A DNA stretch of 64,000 bases, from contig NC_049903.1 in the NCBI RefSeq assembly GCF_001411555.2, forward strand, positions 13,311,234-13,375,233, written 5' to 3'. A program made the translations under genes and the position numbers. Below are positions 1 to 11,126 of the stretch, one piece after another. The notes beneath the pieces were generated by a model. The model had not been told where the DNA came from. It did no database searches and saw only the letters and a program-made list of their open reading frames with translations. The DNA comes from Juglans regia. Taxonomy: Eukaryota > Streptophyta > Magnoliopsida > Fagales > Juglandaceae. Numbering within the stretch: the first letter of the stretch is position 1; every line of letters begins with the position of its first letter.

Positions 1-743
1 TATATCGAGACAATTTTACCTTAGTTATTTCCACACTGTTCGTAAAATCAAGCTCATTAGTATTGATTTCGTACTCCGGGACTTCACGGGCATGTCTAAC
101 GTGCATTGGGGCCATCTGAACGGCAGGAAAAAATCACAAACAGCAATAAAAGCAAAAGATAATTTACAGACTACTTAAATTACTATGCAAAATGTCATAA
201 TTTCCCAAACGAAAGGTAATGCTAATAACGCAAAGATACATGAACAAACATACCAGAGGCTTCGCACCACATTTCTCCAAAAGCTTTATCACGTCGTGGT
301 TCTTGTAATATATAGCATCAGCAAGAGGCTTTTTTTTTTTCAAAAACAAACCGCATTAGATTTGAATTTAGCTACAAAAAAAAAAGATATAGAAAGAGAA
401 GAAATGGTGTTACCGTGCTCCCCCAGCGGTCTTTTGGGTCAATCTCTGCGCCACGGTCGAGCAAGAGCGCGGCGACGTCGGTGAAGCCCTGGCAGGCCGA
501 GACATGGAGAGCCCTCCGATCGTCGATGTCCTTGAAATTGACGTCAACGCCGGAGTCGAGGAGCTCACGGATCCCTTCCAGATCGCCTCCATTGGCCAGG
601 TACATCAACCGGACCCCCGGGTCTATGCCCTCCGCAACTTCGTCGTTCTCGGTAACTGACCCCTCGTCGTCCGTGTGCCGGTCCGGGGCCAGCGACGACT
701 GCTTTCCCAGTGTAAACCTCACCGTTGGTTTGGACGGTTCCAT
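1..743 (-). CDS. Integrin-linked-kinase-like ankyrin/Raf-like protein kinase, 5' exons (partial)
   Basis: Three exons are visible: 414-743 (110 codons), 254-328 (25) and 20-115 (32). All junctions are phase 0 with GT donors and AG acceptors. The gene continues beyond base 1. The start is the ATG at 743, which opens an acidic N-terminus (MEPSKPTVRFTLGKQ). Three ankyrin repeats follow, with motifs LMYLANGGDLEGIRELL, ALHVSACQGFTDVAALLLDRGA and PLADAIYYKNHDVIKLLEK. Exon 3 encodes the linker motif REVPEYEI and then LDFTNSVEITK, which in this plant family directly precedes the kinase glycine loop. The kinase domain itself lies outside the window. Family members are cytosolic or membrane-associated Ser/Thr kinases of the Raf-like MAPKKK group used in signalling. 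The intron 1 acceptor follows a run of ten A residues instead of a pyrimidine tract. Family assignment is firm; the exact orthologue is unknown. Confidence 0.9.
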
Positions 744-2998
744 TCCTAGATTTACGGAACTAACAAGTCAGGAATCCCTTTGCTGCGATGCTCAGGTATT
801 GAAACAGAGTTTAGAGAGGTTTCCGAAGGATTTGGCAAAAGGTAGGTGTTGTAAACTTGTAACGTTGACGAGTTTCAAATAGTGAGGGACTTGGGGCCAT
901 TTGCCAGGTTGTGTATCTGCATTTCACGCGCTCAGAAGCGCGTCTTCTGAAATTTCGGCGTAAGGGCGCAGGATAAGAAGTTAGTTTGAAAATTGACCTC
1001 CGCCCGATAGGAATAGGTTAACGGCGCCACCGACAGCAGATGGCTCGCGCGATGTATTGGCTCTGTAAATAACAAATCCAGAGGAAAATAGTGTTTATAC
1101 AACAATTAAAATTGAAAACGTAGATACACTTTTTTAGTAACTACCAATCTCCGTTGCTTGTTGCTGACGGTTTTAAGTGGTGGGACCCAGGTGCGTTGGA
1201 ATAACATCAGCGTAGCACTAGCACGTGAAGCATGTGACATGATAATAACGACGTCGTAGACACATTCAGCTTTTTAAAAAGGTTGGGTGCTTGCTATTTG
1301 CGAAAATGCCAGGGAATCCTCTATCGTTAAAAATTATCGCTAACATATATAATTGTTTTCTTTAATAGTTAATATATATATATATATATATGTTTGTTTT
1401 TAAGAAATTAATAAATTATTTCTCAAAAGAACAAAAATGGTCATAATATTAGAAAGTAGGAACCAAAGTTGGTTATCTTTCCTTTTCCGACTAAGGAGCT
1501 GTAACCAACTGTATATTCCTAGAATTTCTAATCTAATTGGGGAGAGCTTATTCATTTCAGACACTTCCTTTTTTATGTATTTTTTTTTTGATAGGCTAAA
1601 CAATATTAAATATTAAATAGTAAAATTATAAGATGGTACAGGAAAGCACATCGTTTGCTGACTTGGTAAGATAACAACCGAAGAGAGGAATAGTCATAAT
1701 CATCGGAAAGAATAGAGGGTTCCTCCGGCCTGTCAAACACGGCATATATACATTCACACCCACCTCGTGGTGTCGAGGAATGACTCAACTTTTGGAACCA
1801 TAAAGAAATACAAATATGTATCTGTCATCACCGTCTATCTACAGAAGACCACAACTAACATTTCCAGATACTTTTTTTCTTTTTCTTTTTCTTATTCAGT
1901 AAGCTCCTTTTCTTCTTTACGGAATGTGTGAGATCTCAAATCAAAATTTAAACAATTAGGTCTATTTTCTTTTGCATTGGACGATCTAATTCAGCCAGGA
2001 AAAAAAATTCGAAAAGATTTCAATTTGGACCCAAATACAAGTTATAAAAAGAAGATACTATTGTCTTTTTGTAAAGAAATAATGTTGTTGTTGGGAAAAT
2101 AAATACAACGAGAAAGAATTATTATATTCTCAAGCCTTTGTTTAAAGTAAGCAGTATGCAGTGTAAAAACAAACTTTAAAAGCGAGAGCCGTGAATTTAG
2201 TGAGAATTATCAACCCAGATTTGACAATTTCTATTTGAAACAGTAAACAAGAAACAGAGAAGGAATGGTTCATATTTGAATAATGCCCAAGTCAACATTC
2301 TTGTTCATTAAGATACTCCAACATGCACATCCCCTCTCAAGTTGATGGTATAATAATAACAATAACCACACCGATAAAAATTAGAGAGTTTTGGATGGAA
2401 TTTTGACTTGGATATCCCCTTTGGGTTCTCAGCGTCCACCTAATCATAATTATCCTTTAGAAGAGTGGCTGCCATCCTTTGACAAGTGAACACAGATTTT
2501 ATATCATTTTACACCTCGTGATGGTTGTTAAAGTCATCAACATCATCTACAAGGATGAGCTTTTTAGCCGAGATCTTGGCCACAAGCTCCAACTTCTAAG
2601 GGAGGATGACAATTTGTCAATTAGTAAGAAAATATCTGATCTAGATTTGACATTTTTTTTAACCCTTTCTTATCTTTGATGGGTCGGATAAACAACCACA
2701 GGGGAACCATGTCATAGGCCCATGCTCGAATTGAAGTGGGTAAAAATCTCATCTTGTAACCTTTGCCCACTGGCTCACGCAAACCCTAAGAAACATAGTT
2801 TCTATGTCAATGTTACCTGTACGTTGCAAGCTGCCCCAATACAGAAGGCACTCAAGAGTTATTGCCTACTTGACCATATGGGAAGAGGCATAAGAACACC
2901 AGTGCAATGTCAATAGGGGCAATTGTCATTATTACAAACTAAAATCACGAAGAGGCAGAGGGACCCCATTACACTTATTACAAACACAAGACATAAAG
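744..2998. other. Intergenic: kinase upstream region and CPDase 3' flank
   Basis: No coding region can be supported here. The right part is the downstream flank and probable 3' UTR of the CPDase gene; the left part holds the 5' UTR and promoter of the kinase. An ORF of 64 codons at 2722-2916 (+) and one of 60 codons at 1606-1788 (-) have no recognisable family. Confidence 0.6.
1372..1391. repeat. (TA)n microsatellite
   Basis: About nine uninterrupted TA dinucleotides in AT-rich intergenic DNA upstream of the kinase gene. Confidence 0.9.
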
Positions 2999-5075
2999 CT
3001 AATTTGGGCTAAGGCTGTATTCGGCAATTTTCTCCCAGGATTTGAGAGTTTTGTCTTCGGTGTCTGTTTTGTATAATGCAAGGCGACTGACTGGGAAGCT
3101 CAGGCTGCTAATGCTTTCATCAAGAATGCTGGCTTTTTCTTGAGCTCTGCTCTTCTCATCATCGGTCAGATCCCCATAGAGGAGGCTCAAATGTGGCATG
3201 TAAGCTGCAAAATGTGATCAATGAATTCATTATTACAGGCAGAGAGTCACAGCCCCAAAACCATTTCCTAAAGTTCCTAGAAAAAGGCATACAAACAGGA
3301 CCGTATGTTTTTCTATCTGAAAAACTGAAACCTCACTTCTGCAACGCCAAATCAACAAACAGCACAAGTTAGAGAGGAAAACAATTTTTTTTTTTTTATC
3401 AAATATGGTCTCCTAGAAATCCTAGGAAAATCCAAGGACTAGGTTTCTGGGGAAGACAGACACAATGTGTGGTCCTTGTAACATTTAATTTGAAGTCATG
3501 GATTTCCTTATTCTAAGAATTCTAGGGGATCCATTTACCACACGAAATTCAATGTGGTTGAAGCACTAATGAAAATTAACCACTTATCTCCTTATTTGAC
3601 AGAACATGTAGTTCCTTCAGAACAAACAAGCAGCAAACTATCAATTACTTGGAAAAGAAAGGTGTCAAGCTTGGGCTTAGGCCAGGAATACACTCCCGCC
3701 AATACATAGGTAATCCCATGATTTGAAGAACTGACATGTGGGAAATAAATGGAAACAATATGAGAAGGGGCTCCCTAGGTCTCAAATGATGGAAGGGGCT
3801 AGTCAAACCTAACGTGACCCCAAAGCTAACAGAATGGAGAAGGGTTCCTGAAACACATGGTAGCATGTTTACGGTGACCTAAGTAAGGATTATAATAGCC
3901 TACAATGACCGAGAACTAGGACACACTCTTTTCACCCCCGGAAGCTTAAATCCTTCCCCTCTTTAAAATAAAAAATAAAAAATCCTTGAGTGACTTGAGC
4001 ACCAGGGCCATCATCCGCCAGACATCGCCTACAATCTCCCATTATTTCTATTATTTGTAGACTCTTTGCGGTTGATTGTCAGGATGCAGTTAACTATACT
4101 AACAGTCTGTATAAAGGTACTAATTTAGGGATCATGATCAGGACTAGCATTTCACTTTCTTCTATTACATAGATTATAATAAATCATATGGATTAGGATT
4201 ATTTGATTTCTCTAGCTAGTTTCATGTAGAATTATTGACCTCCTAATTATCTAAACCTTAACTATTATTTCTACATTACAAATTTTTCTTCAAAGTAAAG
4301 CTTCGTCAGATAGACTGAATCAGACAAAGATTAATATTTTGAGACTCCAATGTAGAATTACTACCAAAGCCACATCCTAATCTATGGTCACGGTCATGAA
4401 TCTTCTACACATCAATGTAACCAAAAGTGGGGACCGACGATTTCTAATCCATACGTTTCCACAATTATTAGACTGGCCTTATATTAGCCATGGAAACGTT
4501 TGCATTTTCTTTTTAAGAAACATAGACTTGAACACATAACTTACGAGTCGAGCTCTTGTATCCAAAATGGCCAGAGCAGTGCGCGCTAGTTTCCACCACC
4601 TGAAACAAAACACAATATTTCATTGTTAGGATTATTAACTCAATTAAGACCTAATAAGAATTATGAAAAAAAAAAAAAAAAACTGATCCAAATCAATTTC
4701 TCATAAAGAAGTGAAATTTGTTCTACCAACAAATTGGAATGAAGAAATTACCTGAGTCGTTGGATGAATGAGGACGTATACACACTGATAGAAGAAGGTC
4801 CCCGTGGCTACACGATCAACGGTGGCAGTGTAGGCCTTGAGGCCATCGCACGCTGACCTGAACCTGCTAAACGCATCGTCCGGCGTCAAACTGATGGCTC
4901 CGACGACGGTGATGTGGGGCTCGAACTGTGGTCCACCGAATTCGGACCGGAGGTCCTCCATCAGCTTCTTGAGCCTGGCTGCAACGTCGTCCGGCGGCAC
5001 CGCCCACACCGAGTAGACATGCTTCTCCTCCACTTGGGCGGTTTCGGGGTCCGTAGCACTCTCCGGGATTGCCAT
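2999..5075 (-). CDS. Cyclic phosphodiesterase (CPDase), 2H phosphoesterase family
   Basis: Three exons join into 194 codons plus stop: 4752-5075 (108 codons), 4545-4599 (55 nt) and 2999-3204 (206 nt). Introns are 4600-4751 and 3205-4544, all GT-AG, and a proline codon is split between exons 2 and 3. Plant CPDases hydrolyse ADP-ribose 1'',2''-cyclic phosphate and nucleoside 2',3'-cyclic phosphates left by tRNA splicing. Both catalytic HxT/S motifs are present: PHITVV (His54, Thr56) and PHLSLL (His131, Ser133). The fold signature HVYSVWAVPP near the N-terminus and the block SAHCSGHFGYKSS in exon 2 also fit. The length is close to the roughly 180 residues of the family. The start at 5075 (MAIPES) matches the usual short N-terminus. 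The frame stays open upstream to an ATG at 5267, giving a possible 64-residue S/T/P-rich extension. The large second intron holds no other gene. Confidence 0.92.
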
Positions 5076-5303
5076 GAGATAGAGTCCGAGAGTCAGAGGA
5101 CGATGAGTACTGGGAGTGGGTTTTGGAGGAAATTTGCGTGGGAGGATGATGGTGCGGGACAGCAGGGAGAGATGAGTAGAGTGGAGTGATGGTGGGATGG
5201 GATTGGGCGATGTTGGAAGGGAAAGCATGCAAAGGAGTGGTGTCTGGCATCTTATGTGGGAGGGCACATGGAATGGAACATGCGTATATGCCGATGCTGG
5301 TGA

Positions 5304-5905
5304 AGAGGGTGGTAATATGTGATACGATTATTAATTTAATATGAATAATAATAGTAAATTAGGATTTAATTTTAATGGATTAGGATTAAAACGGATTGAC
5401 TTATTAAGATACGATTGATTAATGGGTTGATAACGGTTCAACACATTTTGACCCTTTATAACTCATTAAGAAAGTTAAAATTATAATTATGTTCTTATAC
5501 CTAAAAATAAAATTGTTGGGATTTTAATTTCGATATTTTTATTATTTAGATTGTAATTTTAGACTTGTAGGTAGTTTTATATTTTTTATAAATATTGTGA
5601 TTTCAATATTTATATAAAAATTATGCTAAACTTAATTAGGTCAAACAAGTTAATTTTGGGTCTGTTCAACCCATTTATATAAACGGATTGAAACGGGTTG
5701 AGTTAACCTATTTCGTAGTATTCACTAACGGGTCAAAACGGATCGTGTCGTGTTAATCCGTTATGTTAATGGGTTGTGTTAGAGTTTGAGATTTTGACAC
5801 GATAAGCTTAACGAATCGTGTTTGGATTGACCTATATAATATAATATAATATATATGCATTGACATGACACGGACACGACCCGTTAATATGATCTGACAC
5901 TCCTA
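5304..5905. mobile_element. Non-autonomous hAT-like element upstream of CPDase
   Basis: An AT-rich block of 602 bp is flanked by near-identical 8-bp direct repeats, GCTGGTGA (5296-5303) and GCTAGTGA (5906-5913). The ends are imperfect inverted repeats: AGAGGGTGG at the left, and a right end reading TAGGAGTGTC on the minus strand. Internal GGGTCAAAACGG and GACACGACCCG motifs are typical of non-coding hAT-type repeats in plants. There is no transposase. It begins about 230 bp upstream of the CPDase ATG, so it lies in that promoter. Confidence 0.6.
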
Positions 5906-6062
5906 GCTAGTGATAATCTTCATTTTGGGGAATCATTTCATTTGTAGGCTCGGTTCAAGGACATTGACAAATTCTTTTACTAGTTTTATGTTTTACACGC
6001 TTAACACAACGTTGATATGCAAGCCTTTTATATTAAATATGTTAAATATAAGAGAATAGCTA

Positions 6063-6157
6063 TACATCAGCCTGTAACAGCAGCACATCTCACATGATGT
6101 TTTTTTTTTTAAAATAAACTCAGGACATTAAGTGTGCTGCGGATACAGGCTGATGTA
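6063..6157. mobile_element. Hairpin MITE, 95 bp
   Basis: Two 25-bp arms, 6063-6087 and 6133-6157, are inverted repeats differing at about three positions (arm starts TACATCAGCCTGTA). They are separated by an A/T-rich loop of 45 bp containing a run of T. The transcript would fold into a long stem. No clear target duplication longer than 2-3 bp is visible. Confidence 0.7.
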
Positions 6158-6310
6158 AATAATTTTTCTAAATATAATTGATGTTTTGAATTTTTTAAAG
6201 TTTTAATAAATTCTATAATAAGTGGTGTGTTAAGACTTATATGTATCAAAATTCAACATTTAAATCTTATCAAATGATTCATAAAAAAACTCTCATTACT
6301 GATTTGGCAG

Positions 6311-6790
6311 CCTCCTCCACTTGGTAAATGTAAATTGAATTTTGAAGTTCTGTTTTTTATTCCTCACAAAAATCTGGTGTGTGTGCTATTCTAAGGAATG
6401 ACAAAGGTGATATGCTTATAGCTATGTGACGTAAAGAGGAGTAAAGAGGAGGGACTTTATGCAGTTGAAGAGATTGAGGCTTTAGCTCCAAATGATAATA
6501 TCATTGGGAGTTTCATATTTGATTCTTGAAGGTGATTCACTAATTATCGTGGAAGCTATTTGTTCTGACCAAGAGACTTTTCATGTTATGGCCCTTTGGT
6601 ACAAGAGATCAAATCTTTACTATCTTATTTCTGTTTCTTTGAGATTTATCATGTTGATCGATAAGGCAACGAGGCAGCATATCTTTTGGCACGTCATGCA
6701 CATATGGTTAATGATACTTTACAATGGTGGTAGGATCCTCCGAGTTTTCTTGTTAATTGATTATTTTTGGATAATGCGGAAGTTTTTTGT
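6311..6790 (+). pseudogene. LINE RNase H (RVT_3) remnant
   Basis: Across two frames the sequence encodes degraded RNase H motifs of a plant L1-type LINE: ILRNDKGDMLIAM near 6390, and then a VSYLILEGDSLIIVEAI block at 6507-6560. Stops and frameshifts separate them. No reverse transcriptase accompanies it, so this is a 3' terminal LINE fragment. Confidence 0.6.
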
Positions 6791-7754
6791 GTTTAATATT
6801 TTCTTTTTTGTGAAGTTTGGTTTTCTTGATGTATTGCAGCCGAGCAATGGTTGTCATTAAGAACAACCTGATTGATCACAGATTGTTGCTTTGGTTTTGG
6901 TTTATAACTCGGTGGAAATCCATGCAGCTTATAACATTTTTCAACAACATGACTAGTGATTCTATAATATTTGCACATTGGTCTTTCTTTCTTGGAGAAG
7001 GATTTAATAGATCCGGATCCATCAGTCTTAGAAACAAACACACGTGAATCAACAACTAGAAGAGGAACAACAGAAATTTCTTCTTGTTGTTATTCTTGTA
7101 AAACAAGAGAGAATACTTTGTTAAGAGGGGGCAGGGGCTCCATAAGCAAGATATGAGCATGGGCAGAAGAAAAAGACTCATTCAAGCCCATTAAAAATGT
7201 AAAATGTGCTCATGTTGAACACAAGAGTTCAACGTATGTACAACTCCACAAGAACAAGCGGGAACAGGCTTGTAATTCGCTAACTCATCCCAAAGAGCCT
7301 TTAGGCGAGTAAAATAGGTACTCACTGACAGCTGCCCTTGAGGTAGAGTAGAAATAAATTTATGTAATTGAAATATACGAGGACCGTTCTTCTGAGAGAA
7401 ATGTTGTTTAAGATCTAACCAAATCTCACGTGCAATAGTGATATACAAAATACCAACAGAGATATTAGAGGAAATAGAGTTTAAAAGCCAAGAGATCACC
7501 GTATTGTTTCTGCAAAGCCATGGAGAGAGAAGGGGATTGTTTGAATCCGAAGGCTTGAGGATAGAACCATCGACAAAACCTAATTTGTTCTTCGCCAAAC
7601 AGCCGTGGTCATGGAGCAAGACCAGATATGGTAGTTATTGCTGATGAGAGACTGAGTAACAAGAAGAACATTAGGATTGTCACTAGGATGAAGAAAGAAT
7701 AGACTCATAGAATCTGCAGGGACAGATTTAGGTGTTAGCGCCATGAAAAAATAT

Positions 7755-7765
7755 GTCTAATACCA
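7755..7765 (-). promoter_or_regulatory. Primer-binding site (initiator tRNA-Met type)
   Basis: The minus strand reads TGGTATTAGAC, one or two bases away from the TGGTATCAGAG site used by most plant Copia elements. It lies 12 bp upstream of the gag ATG at 7743. Confidence 0.7.
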
Positions 7766-7770
7766 TAACA

Positions 7771-7981
7771 AGATGAAACCCGAGGGGAGGAAGGTTCTTA
7801 AGAGTTGAGAGAAATTGAAAAAATGATATTATTGATTTGAATAAAACTGTACAATGTCAAAAAGTAAAAGTAAAGTAAAATACAAAGTATTTATATTATG
7901 TACAAAATAATCAATTAAATGTACACATAACACGTGTATAAAATATACATAATAGTATTTGTACTAGATTCTATTACATCA
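7771..7981 (-). repeat. Putative Copia LTR
   Basis: This AT-rich stretch lies directly upstream of the primer-binding site and gag start of the Copia fragment. On the minus strand it begins TGATGTAATAG and ends close to a C-rich block before the primer site. Boundaries are approximate because no second LTR remains for comparison. Confidence 0.45.
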
Positions 7982-9274
7982 ATCACACTTTGTTTGCTCT
8001 AAAAAAAAATCCCCCATTCACTGTGTCCAACATGGTTAAATACTTGATGGGCATAAATACTTGTCTTTTTTTAATCACCAGTTATCAAATAATTAATAGA
8101 TATATAATTTTTCTGGTATTAAATTTTATCTATCAATTATGATTTAGTAATGCTATATATTGCATTCACACTCCATTTTCATCCCATTATTTAAGATATA
8201 GTATTTTTTTTTATAACTCTTGGATAATTTTTTTTATTTATTTTAAGAAAAATTAAAAAGTTGATATGCTATCTCATTATATTTAATTTTATAGAAATGA
8301 TGTTCCTTAGAGAAATGATGCTCATCTTAAATCTTATCATTCTTAATGAGTTTCTATCATATTTAGTTTATAGAAAATCATTAGGTGCTTTCGAGATTAC
8401 TGATAACATGACACTATTCCCTATGCATGTCATATAATTAAAGTTGTTTATATAAGCTCTAATTTTAATTGACATAACATCATATGATAGGAAGAAAACG
8501 TCACGTGTCTATACTTTAGGAATACTTTAATAATTACTTCTTAATTAAGCCTATCAAGAAGATTAAAAAATTTAAAAAATCTAATTAAAGAAAGCTTAAT
8601 TTATTTTATATGATAATGTAATATTCTTGTTCATCTTAATTTTATTTATAACTTTATTTGGCTTGCTAACCTATTTAACTCAGGTAAATATGGATTTTTT
8701 TAAGGTAAATATTCTTCCTATTATTTTAAAAAGGTTTTGCACTCTAAATCATAAAATAAAACCCAAAAGAGGAGAACAAAAGAAGACATATGTGCTTCAT
8801 TTGACATTTTTATATAAAAAGGTAATCAAAATTTTCTAACATATTGATATTGAATTTATATCAACCAAAAAAAATGAGTCGGATCGGAAAATAATTTTTC
8901 AAAATGTCTTTCAGTTCGGATAATTGGCCAATTTAGCCAATTCGGAAGTCCATTTTCCTGAACCTAGAATTTTTGAGTCCGATCGGCCCGGGTGACTAGT
9001 CTTGATTTTATTTTTATGCTTTCAAAACCGTCTACATCGATCTACTCCAAGAATGATAATTCCTATGCCTTATGAAATCACCATTTCGCTAGTGATAGGA
9101 CTTGGAGAATCATCGAAAGAGGAGGAAGCCATGATAACAAACAGACGTTCTGTTTATATGCACGTATAAACAAGGCGGGGAATTTTGATGAATCATTTAC
9201 GCCTAGCTTCGTTTACATACATGTAAAAACAGGGCAGGAAACCAACTAATCAAGTGTATGTATCCGTACTATTT
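7982..9274. other. AT-rich intergenic DNA
   Basis: No gene is supported. An AT-rich ORF at 8627-8839 has no family character. At 9145-9235 two degenerate copies of a GTTTAYATRCAYGTAWAAACARGGC-like block are arranged in direct orientation about 60 bp apart. Confidence 0.5.
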
Positions 9275-9309
9275 TTTCTTTTTGTTGAAAAGAAACATGT
9301 TTCTATATT

Positions 9310-10479
9310 CATCAAGAAATATCCATTACAATTTTATCCTGTATAATAAAACTATAATGACTCTCTGGGCCATCTTCAATCCAAACTTTTTCTTCATTTA
9401 CATCTAATCTGCAACCTTATTGCCTTCTCTATAAGTGTGTATAATTGTCCAAAGAGGTTTGTTCTTCAACATTCCTCTGATGTCTTCTATAGTCTGACAG
9501 CCTTGACAACTCCCATGGCATCCCCTTCAAATTCTGCTCTGCCTATATTTAGTGCCACACACAGTTTTAAAGCTCTCTAAAGAGCTGTTGCTTCTGCTTG
9601 AGCTGGAGACATGATCTTATTCTTTGACAGACACAAAGAAACCAAGACATCCCCTCTATAATCTTTGATTATAACCCCTACTCCCATATTTTTATTCCTT
9701 TTATCATAGGCAGCATCCCAGTTCACCTTTACAGCACCCTCCCGAGGCATTTTCCACCTCAACACGTCTCTACTGCCTTGGTTATTGACTGAACTTCCAT
9801 TACCCTGAGCTTCCTTAAATTCTGTTAGAACAGAAGCTGCTTGTTTGAAAATAGCAGCAGGACTAAGAAACTGCTCTTCAAAGACAAATCTATTCCTTCT
9901 CAACCATATGTTTCTCAGCACTGTAACAACTAACTCAATATCCTCATCACTTAATCTTTCCACCATCTTCTTCCATAAACATCCAAAATCAACCTCCTCA
10001 AAAAACCATTTCTGTACTGGACTACCTGTCTCTGCCCAAACATCCACTACTGCTGAGCAGCTCCCTAGTACATGACATATAGTTTCTTCCTCTCTTTCAC
10101 AAATGAGGCAATAAGGCTTGTCAACCACTTTTCTTCTAAATAGGTTCCCCCTAGTTGGCGAGCAATTATTAAGAGCTTTCCAAATAAATATCTTGGTCAC
10201 CCCAGGGACATTTAATCTCCAGATGGTGCTCCACCCTTCCTTTCCTTCCACTGCAAAGGATGGTTCCCCTTTCACCAACTTCTTTCTATTCATTTCCAGA
10301 TGATATACTGATTTAACATTGAATACACCACTTCTTGAAGGCACCCAGATTTTTTTATCAGGCTTACTTGATTGGCTAATAGACATACCACAGATCAGAC
10401 CAACTTCCTCTTCACTAAATGTCTCCCTTACTAGCTCCTCCTTCCACATTCGTTTATCCCCATCAATTAATTGGTCCAC
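9310..10479 (-). pseudogene. LINE zf-RVT and RNase H domains
   Basis: The 300-codon frame 9577-10479 contains the zinc-binding region (WRLNVPGVTKIFIWKALNN, CLICEREEETICHVLGSC) and the start of RNase H (KVNWDAAYDKRNKNMGVGVIIKDYRGDV, then AQAEATAL). After a stop at 9577 the C-terminal RNase H half continues in other frames to about 9310 (YREGNKVAD-like). The domain is therefore complete in content but broken by frameshifts. Confidence 0.8.
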
Positions 10480-10571
10480 TCTAGCCTCAACTGAAAAATT
10501 CTTAACTGGAGATTGAATTTTGAAAGAGGATGGTTTGGGTATCTGCTATCCCCCCAAATTTTAATATTTTT

Positions 10572-11093
10572 TCAATTTCCCACCCTCCAAGCAAGCCCCT
10601 CCTTCAACAGATCTAAGGAGCTCCGCATACTTCTCCAAATCCTTGATGGTCCCTTGCCCATGTTTGCTTCTAAAACATTTGACTGCTTAAAGTATTTTTC
10701 ATAGAGAACCTTTGTAGTAATGGAGTTTGGGTTAGTCAACACCCTCCAACATTGCTTCGCTAGAAGATCTATATTAAAGCTATCTAACTCTCTAAAGCCT
10801 AAGCCTCCACTACTCTTTGAGGCCCCCATATTCTCCCAACTCATCCATCTAATATTTTTATCATTCTCTTTGTGCCCAAACCAAAACTTTGCCATTACTG
10901 TTGCAAGTTCCTTACACAGTCTTTTTGGGAGAGAAAACACACTCATATAGTAGGTAGGGATGAACTGAATCACAGCTTTCAACAAAACCTCTTTCCTAGC
11001 ACATGATAAAAAAAGGTTTTTCCAATTGTTGATCCTTAACCACATTTTGTCTTTGATCCCTCGAAAGGTAATATTCCTGGACCTTCCTACCAT
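10572..11093 (-). pseudogene. LINE RT thumb/connection region
   Basis: An open frame of 173 codons carries KDKMWLRINNWKNLFLS, AVIQFIPTYYMSVFSLPK and SSGGLGFRELDSFNIDLLAKQ, the conserved region between RT and zf-RVT of plant LINEs. It ends in a stop just before the next frame. Confidence 0.8.
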
Positions 11094-11126
11094 AGTAGGT
11101 AAGCCCAGGTACTTTTCATAGCTATT

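Larger units (their letters stand above)
6793..7981 (-). mobile_element. Copia retrotransposon 5' fragment: LTR, primer site and gag
   Basis: Reading on the minus strand there is a putative LTR (7771-7981), a tRNA-Met-type primer site (7755-7765), and a gag starting with ATG at 7743. The first about 40 codons then shift frame near 7600 into the 142-codon frame 7191-7619. That frame has the Copia gag signature AKNKLGFVDGSI, WLLNSIS, and TYFTRLKALWDEL. A further piece at 6793-7041 carries a zinc-knuckle-like stretch (CKYYRITSHVVEKC, followed by KLHGFPP) in which the second knuckle position is degraded. Protease, integrase and RT are absent. Confidence 0.8.

Noticed and set aside
3645..3866. ORF of 73 codons on the minus strand
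   Set aside because: It lies within the second CPDase intron and has no family character.
8627..8839. 70-codon hydrophobic ORF
   Set aside because: AT-driven composition, no domain, and surrounded by non-coding repeats.
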